Source of the DNA: Aphis gossypii
Taxonomy: Eukaryota > Arthropoda > Insecta > Hemiptera > Aphididae
NCBI RefSeq assembly: GCF_020184175.1
Contig: NW_026083053.1
Coordinates: forward strand, 62,001-126,000
Direction: 5' to 3'
Length of the DNA: 64,000 nucleotides
Positions 57,470 through 64,000 of this stretch are shown here, piece after piece (position 1 is the first letter of the stretch; each line of letters opens with the position of its first letter). The notes under the pieces are model-generated. The model was not told where the DNA came from. It did not search any database and saw only the letters and a list, made by a program, of their open reading frames with translations. The translations under genes were made by a program, and so were the position numbers.

Positions 57470-58135
57470 AATTAAAATTAATCGCTGAAGAAAAGTCCGT
57501 TTTAAAAAATGTTTGACAAAAAGTCCGGATTCAGTTATTTATAGTCAGACAAAAAGTCTAAGCACATTATTTAGTTTCTAATAAAAAGTCGGAAAATACA
57601 AAATATTCTTTATAACTAATATTTATTTTTAAAATTTAAAAATGTCTGTACGTATTATATTATTATATTTTTTTTCTATTTTCTTATTCTTATTATTTCG
57701 TATAACTAAAAAAAATAAAACGGAAATCTACTATAGTTAATTACCTATATATTATATTATATTAAATATCTCTTAGATCGTATTTGATTTAAATTCTAAG
57801 ATATATCTATCGCTATGATATGTGGCTGTATGTCTACATGTTATCTACCATAAAATTATATTATGTACCTACAAGCAACAATCAATATCAATATTACCAC
57901 GATTATTATAAAAAAAGAACAAACATTATATAGATCTAGATTCTAGATATTAAATACATGTATCTAGTTACCTATTAAAATTGATTTAAATGAATAATAA
58001 ATTATATAATTATAAATGAAAATTTAATAGAATTATTTGTATTTTCGGACTTTTTGTTTGTCCGACACTAAAAATGTGTTCGGACTTTTTTTCCATAGAC
58101 TTTTTGACCGATTACCAATTAAAAAGTACTCGTAT
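57470..58135. mobile_element. Element with AAAAGTCCG subterminal repeats
   Basis: AAAAAGTC(C/T)(G/A) motifs occur at least four times at 57490-57600 in one orientation and at least four times inverted at 58048-58110. The middle is AT-rich with no gene. This layout fits a non-autonomous foldback or MITE, but exact ends and a target duplication were not settled. Confidence 0.6.
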
Positions 58136-59002
58136 ATTATAATTTTCATGTTAAACAATAATAAATACCTATAGGCTATAATAGTTTAATATAAATAAAA
58201 CTCTTTTATTTTAGATTCTGAACGTTTTTTTTGTTTCCATAAAGTATTTAGCATTTGGTTATTGAATATTACTGTAATAATTCTTTATATTAAACATTTA
58301 AATCAGTCAATTTTGCTGGGTAATTGAATGGATAATATTATTGTCATATGAATGTGGTTTAAATTTGTGTATCAATAGGTTAGTGTAAACTTGGTTAAGT
58401 CACAAATCTGAAATAGAGGGATTGATAGTTGTCTAACAACTTATATTATATCATAATATATATTTATAGCCATGTGTTTTCTATAAAAATAATTAAATTA
58501 AATTTTTTTTTTTTTACCGTTTAATGAAGTGATAAAATATATTTTGAGAGTAATGAACTTATATTAATTAAGTGAATTTATAACAATTACTCATAATACT
58601 AAAGTATGATACTAGTTTTTATTAAAAACACAAGAACGTGTGTAGAACAAAAAACAGTTTATGTTTTTTGTCTAACTAAGTCATGTTTGAAAAAAATATT
58701 AACACATTTTTTATCATAATCAAATAACAATAAATTACAAAATTACATTATTGAATTTATTATTCATTAACTAAATCAATATTCTAATTACTTTTCTTGG
58801 TAGTAAAATAACATTAATTTGTTTAAAGAACGATTTATTCATAAGAAATGTAAACAAAACATAATTAATTTTAAAGTTTATTTTTCTATGTTCTTTTTAC
58901 ATATTTTACTTATTAGACATTATGAGTAGGAGATATTATTTAATATTTTAATTGTACCTAATTTTTAAAATATTAAATATATTTATTATCTATTTATTAA
59001 AA
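58136..59002. other. AT-rich stretch without genes
   Basis: Only AT-rich sequence and poly-T runs are seen. Confidence 0.55.
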
Positions 59003-59582
59003 GGATGCTACCCATGCATTTGTTGTCTTTGTCTTACACACACCCGATATAGCAAAATTTCGTTCACTAGTTTCAATAGTGTGCTCTTAGTTTTGATATT
59101 AGATTAAATTGACCTATTATCAAACTTTTAGGTAAGAACATTATCTGTGCTTTTGTCGATTTTTCAATTTTTTCAAGCATACTATGAGCAAGTATGCAGT
59201 GAAATATCACAAATTAAAAATGCTCATATCCCGCTTGAAAATTAAACTATAGAATAGAAGCCAAAGCTTAAACACAGATAATGTTATTATATAAAAATTG
59301 TATAATTGGTCAATTAACTCTAATATCAAAATTAACAGCCCACTATTGAAACTAGTGAACGAAATTTTGGTATGTCGGGCGTGTGTATGACGGAGACAAC
59401 AAATGCACGGGTAGCATAGGCGCCAAGTTTTGAAAATATCATAAGGGGCTCATTATTTTATAAACACTTGTACTGAAGTTTTACATAAATTATTTCGTAT
59501 TAGAGCTACACTACAGCAAAGTTATGAGGGGGGCTGTACCCCCGAGCCTCCCTGTATTCGGCGACCCTGACGGGTAGCATCC
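59003..59582. mobile_element. MITE with a smaller MITE inserted in its right arm
   Basis: TIRs GGATGCTACCC (59003) and GGGTAGCATCC (ends 59582) enclose inverted arms of about 160 bases (59003-59165 and about 59245-59416, with TTTCGTTCACTAGTTTCAAT in both). The last bases are displaced by the inner element. Confidence 0.85.
59417..59571. mobile_element. 155-bp insertion, hAT-type MITE
   Basis: It starts TAGGCGCCAAG, ends GGCGACCCTGAC, and is flanked by the 8-bp repeat GGGTAGCA (59409-59416, 59572-59579). Duplication length fits hAT; the TIRs are imperfect. Confidence 0.8.
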
Positions 59583-60057
59583 TCTTAAAAAAATAACTAC
59601 TTTATTTAATAAAGGAAAATGAATAAATTAGGAATTTAGTATGTATTTGTATATTAATTGTAAATGTCAAATATGTTAAGGTTGTGTCCTTACACTCTAT
59701 CATATTATAATAGCGGTGATACTAAAATTCAGGTGTTTTTATTATATATTTATTTTTGGTAACATTCATAATTTTGTTTTAGATCATTTTCGTTTCTGTT
59801 ATTTCTTGATTCATTTACTGGATTTCTGTGATTGTGACTTGTATTAAGGTAATTTTCAAATTAATTATTTTATAATATTATATACTCTAATTATCAGCTA
59901 ATTTTGTATTTTTTTTTTTGGTTGACAAAGGTAGCAGCTGTTGTTGTTGTTGTTTTTTTTTTTTTTAAACTTTTAGTATTAAGGTTTTTTTTAGCTGTAA
60001 GTTTATTTTTGTTTATTTATTTTTGTCTTATATATATATATTTTTTTTTTTCATAAA
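59583..60057. other. Likely Helitron 5' region, non-coding
   Basis: AT-rich sequence with poly-T runs and a (TTG)n stretch near 59941-59955. The Helitron start is expected here but no clear border was recognised. Confidence 0.5.
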
Positions 60058-60387
60058 ATGGGACGTCCGAGTAAACGTACACAAAATAAAAAAGAAGCAA
60101 TAAAAATATCACGCGAAAACATTGTTCTTCATTTGCAAGAACTTGAAAAGGATAAATTGAGAAAACAATTAAGCCGTGCGTCTGATGATATTGTTGCTAC
60201 AAATCAAAGAAAATTGTTAAATTTAAAAAATACAACAAAACGATTGAAAGACCCAGTTTTAAAGAAAGCTTATCAGATCGCCAGTCGTAAGAGCATGTTA
60301 AAACGATTGCAAGATCTAGTTTTCAAAAAAAACATATCAAATTCAAAATGTTCGAAACATGAGAAAGCGAAGATTACCATCAGATAG
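60058..60387 (+). pseudogene. Helitron protein, basic N-terminal part
   Basis: The ATG at 60058 starts MGRPSKRTQNKKEA, a basic protein with two related blocks (KRLKDPVLKKAY and KRLQDLVFKKN). The first frame ends at 60387. The likeness continues in the frame of 60359-60565 after a shift, with a Lys-rich segment. It is the front of the Rep/helicase polyprotein. Confidence 0.7.
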
Positions 60388-60542
60388 TAGCCTATGTCAA
60401 AATGTATCTACTAAAAAGAAAACACCAAATTCCATATCTTATAAAAAACGAGAACGGCAAAAATTAAACGAAACGAGGCAGAAGGAAGATGTTTTGATAT
60501 CTGAATATATTTTCAAAAGGTCTCAAGGTTTAATGTTTATCA

Positions 60543-61352
60543 GAAAAATGTTATTCGTGTCATAGATTACGTTTCCCATCCAGTGTCAATAAATGCAACT
60601 CTGATATCTTCAGTCGATTGGGGATGTCAATTCCAAGTGATGCCAAGAAAACTGTGACGATATGTTCCAGTTGTCTTCCACATATAAAAAAATCCAAAGT
60701 TCCTCCGTTGTACATAGGAAATGGTTATGAGTTAAACAGTGTTCCGTCTTCAATTACGCAATTAAATCAAATAGAAAAGCAAATGGTTTCCCTTAGATTA
60801 CCGTTTATGAAAATATTCAAATGTCTTCGCAGTGATGGACAGCTGAAAATTAAAGGTAACGTTATCAATGTTCCAATAGATCTGACTAAGACTACATCTA
60901 TTTTGCCAAGGCGTGCTGAAAATTTAGCTGCAGTTAAGATGATGAAGGTAAAATTAAAAAGAAAATCGTGCTTTAAACAGCATTATCTTTATCAAAATGT
61001 CAGACCATTATTAGTAGTATTAGCATTGAATGATTTGATTAAAAAACCTCTATATAAAGATGCTGTAATAGACAAAAATTGGCTGGCGCATGTGGCAGAA
61101 ACAACAAAAAGTTTAGGAAACAGCTCGGATCACGAAAGTGAAGAAACAGACGATGAAGACACAAATATTGAACCAATCAATCCGGGATCAATGGACACAA
61201 TGATTGAAAACTGTGATTTTGTTTCTTTTGCACCAGGCGAAGGCATTAAACCGTTATATATTCTTATTGATGACCATGCAGAGGAAAAAGCTTTTCCTGA
61301 TTTATTTGGTGGGCATCCACGTACAAATAAATCACCTTTAAAAAATTACTAA
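60543..61352 (+). pseudogene. Helitron zinc-binding (DUF6570-like) domain
   Basis: The frame is open from about 60543. It begins with the CYSCHRLRF pair and a later CSSCL pair, which would bind zinc, then GNGYELNSVPSSITQLNQIE and the conserved MVSLRLPFMKIF. The end is acidic (SEETDDEDTNIEP). It stops at 61352, then shifts into the next frame. Domain name from memory. Confidence 0.78.
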
Positions 61353-61353
61353 A

Positions 61354-62822
61354 AAGTAGTAAGGTCTGAACTGCTGAATGTAGATCGAAGGTTTGCATCG
61401 GACTCATCTAACTTGTTTTTTAAATGCAAAGTATTAGTTCAAAAACTCATTGCAAGCAATGTGCAAATTGTTTTACGAAAAAACAAAAAAGGAAACACAA
61501 CTGCGAATGACGTAGCAAATCCAGCTGTTCTAAACAAAATGATAGATAGCGATCAAGGATACCGAATGTTACACAACGTACAAAATTCACCTTCATATCT
61601 TGCAGCGATGAGAAAAAATGTTTTTGCCATGGTGCGTCAAGAAGGTCAACCGACATTATTCTTAACATTTAGCCCTAGTGAATCAACTTGGACTGATCTG
61701 TTAAAGATTTTGTATAAACTGCGTTACTCCAAAACGTTGTCTGATGATACTGTCCTAACTTATGCACAAAAATCAGATTTAATTCGACAAGACCCAGTTG
61801 TTTGTGCTACTTATTTTGATCATAGGTTTAGAGCACTTTTTAAATTGATCAAGTCCAAAAATGTTATTTTCAAAGAACACAGTGTGAAACATTTCTTTTA
61901 TCGTGTCGAATATCAACATAGGGGCAGTCCACATGTACACATGCTATTGTGGTTAGACAATGCACCTGTTTTCGATCCAGCCAAACCAGAAACTTTTGGT
62001 GCATGTGTAACACTTATCAACAAATACATTACGTGTATGGTAGACGATGGCAGTCCGGCCCATGAGTATTTGCATAAAAATACTCATAGCCATACACACA
62101 CTTGTTACAGAACTGACAAAGACAAACAAATGAAAAAGTGTCGCTTCAACATACCATATCCGCCAATGAATGAAACCTGTATATTGACTCCGCTAACAGA
62201 AGACATAAGTAATCCGATCACAAGAAAAATTCGTTTACTACAATATGAAAAACTTCTACAATACCTCAGGGACTTCAAGGACAGTGATTCATCTTCAGAT
62301 CCAACATTAGAAGACATTTTACAAAAATTGTCAATTAAAGATGTTAATGAATATAAATCCATTATTCGAACTGTTATCAGACGGCCAACAGTTTTTCTAA
62401 AACGTACAATAAAACAACGAATGATTTCTGGATTCAATGAAAAAATATTTCCGTTATGGCAATCTAACATGGATATACAGTTCATATTGGACGTTTATTC
62501 TTGTGTTAGATATGTAATCGAGTATATTGGAAAAAGCCAACGTGGAATATCAAAACTAATGAGAGACATTGTCGAAAATCTTAAGTCTTCTACTGATTTA
62601 TCGGTTAAAGAACAACTGAAAAAAATAGCGTCAACTTTTTCAGGGAGTCAAGAAATCTCTGCACAGGAAGCAGTGTACACTTGCTTAGGTATGAAGCAAT
62701 GCAATACTTCTACTAGGTATATATTTATAAACACTAGCCATCCTGATAAAAGAACTCAAATGTTGAAACCAATGGCAGTTAGAGGAGAAATGGATCCAAA
62801 ATCTGATGACATTTTTTTTTGA
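61354..62822 (+). pseudogene. Helitron Rep (HUH endonuclease) domain
   Basis: After a shift near 61352 the long frame (61413-62822) has the Helitron_like_N region (RKNVFAMVRQEG and LFLTFSPSE) and the HUH motif in GSPHVHMLLWL (about 61922-61954). The catalytic Tyr/Lys segment follows as YVIEYIGKSQRG (about 62510-62545). Rep nicks the element end and joins it to the target, in rolling-circle transposition. The frame ends at 62820-62822 only because of one extra T in the T-run 62812-62820; beyond it the protein goes on. Confidence 0.9.
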
Positions 62823-64000
62823 CGGTCTCAATGAATACTATTCATGTAGACCACACAGTCTTGAAGATGTAACTTTAGCAGAATTTGGCTCCAATTATGA
62901 AGTCCGCGGTAAAAAAAAAACCGGCTAACAACAGTTCTGATTCTGACACTGATAATGAACCTGATACCACTTATCCGATTGACTCCACTTTAATCGGAAA
63001 ACCAAACAAGTATATACATAAACGTAAAATCAGAAAAATCATACGGTATGTTAGGTTTAATGTGGATAAAAATGAACAAGACTTTTACAGAGAAAATATT
63101 ATGTTATTTTTACCATGGCGCGATGAAAAAACCGATTTGTTAGATATTAACTGTAAACAAGTGTATGAAACAAACATTGATCAAATAAAAAAGTTGTACC
63201 AACAGTTTAATAAAGTAGAAGAAACCCAATTAGACGATAATGAAATCCAAATAGAAGGAGAACAAGGCCGAAACAATAATCAGCTTGTAGACGATGAAGA
63301 TTGGGTACCAGACGATGTACTAATAAACGATGTTGGAGATTATGTTGAAAATACCAATACATCAGATGTAGATTTACCTAAAGATGATGGTAAGATAATA
63401 GTGCACTTGATAGACAATGAACAGTTTAAAGACTTAATCGGATGTCTAAACGACGGTCAACGCCAACTCTTATATCATACAACTAATGTCATAAGAAGTC
63501 AATTGTGGGGAAAAGATCATCCTGCGATGAAGGTATTTGTCACTGGACCAGCGGGAGCTGGAAAGTCAATGCTTATACGTGCATTAGCACAATCTGTAAT
63601 TCGGATAGCAAATCTTAGACCAGATATAGATGATCTGTCACTTCCTCCCGTATTGCTGACAGCACCAACAGGTAAAGCTGCTTATGGAATAAAAGGATTA
63701 ACACTTCATTCCGCATTCAAATTACCATTGAATCAATTTGCCGGATTGTTACCAAAGTTAAGTTCAGATATTTCAAATACACTACGTTGTCAGTTTGCCA
63801 ATGTAAAACTTTTGATAATTGATGAAATTTCTATGGTTGGCATAAAAACACTGGGATACATTGATCAACGATTGAGGTCTATATTAAGAATAAATAAACC
63901 ATTTGGGGACATAAATGTAATAGTGTTTGGCGATTTCTTTCAATTAGCACCGGTATTAGCAACATCATTGTACGATAGTTTTGAAGAAATATTGTCTAAA
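62821..64000 (+). pseudogene. Helitron Pif1-like helicase, cut by window end
   Basis: Coding goes on from 62821 (DGLNEYYSCRPHSLEDV) to a second homopolymer shift in the A-run at 62911-62920. From 62921 the frame is open to the window end, 360 codons without a stop. It shows an acidic linker, LNDGQRQLL, Walker A GPAGAGKS (about 63544-63567), TAPTGKAAYGI, Walker B LLIIDEISMVG (about 63810-63842) and VFGDFFQLAPV (about 63927-63959). The helicase unwinds the donor strand during transposition. The remaining motifs and the 3' hairpin lie to the right of the window. Confidence 0.92.

Larger units (their letters stand above)
60058..64000 (+). mobile_element. Helitron, right end outside window
   Basis: The order zinc-binding N-terminal domain, HUH Rep and Pif1-like helicase is unique to Helitrons. 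Coding segments are collinear over 3.9 kb with a few frameshifts, several of them in homopolymers. The 5' end (TC after A) lies somewhere in 59583-60057 and was not pinned down. Confidence 0.92.

Overview
The window is AT-rich insect DNA made almost entirely of transposable elements in many states of decay. Spliced transposase genes with short introns, several Polinton/Maverick fragments, hAT, MULE, Tigger, Harbinger, mariner, Helitron and Ty3/gypsy elements, and a DUF4806-type gene together suggest an aphid or a close hemipteran relative. That placement is inference. I see no rRNA, tRNA, CRISPR or operon-like bacterial features, and no clearly intact host gene.

Layout. 1-4.9 kb: 3' part of a frameshifted Ty3/gypsy element (gag, protease, RT, RNase H, integrase, putative short LTR). 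4.9-6.75 kb: 5' end of a second gypsy-like element on the minus strand (gag, leader minisatellite, PBS, 470-bp LTR). 7.5-16.7 kb: a decayed Polinton with polB, integrase, coiled-coil proteins, penton-like capsid, adenain-like protease, PLA2-like/core protein, packaging ATPase and a conserved hypothetical protein. It is interrupted by a deleted gypsy element (8.8-10.65 kb) and a Helitron fragment (13.15-13.8 kb). 16.75-17.7 kb: unclassified GC-rich insertion. 17.7-19.8 kb: pieces of one or two further Polintons. 19.9-26.6 kb: a MULE with 9-bp target duplication and a near-complete spliced transposase, carrying a Tigger/pogo element just upstream of its start codon. 26.6-30.1 kb: diverged repeats and a perfect 207-bp-arm foldback.

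30.1-36.24 kb: a short Polinton with near-identical terminal inverted repeats and a 6-bp target duplication, holding a Harbinger fragment and a truncated polB. 36.65-37.65 kb: a small spliced gene of unknown family. 37.88-52.6 kb: a nest. hAT-A contains a LINE and hAT-B; hAT-B contains hAT-C; an intron of hAT-C contains a mariner/IS630-type element and a palindromic MITE. Target duplications fix the order of insertion. 52.6-53.0 kb: truncated copy of the 6.3-6.75 kb LTR. 53.3-55.4 kb: a broken DUF4806-like gene. 55.4-59.6 kb: MITEs and minisatellites. 60.06-64 kb: an autonomous-type Helitron (zinc-binding N-terminus, HUH Rep, Pif1-like helicase) running off the right edge.

The genes do not form one host pathway. 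Each group serves transposition of its own element. The Polinton genes are the exception in style, since they encode virion-like parts (capsid, protease, ATPase, PLA2-like protein) beside replication and integration genes.
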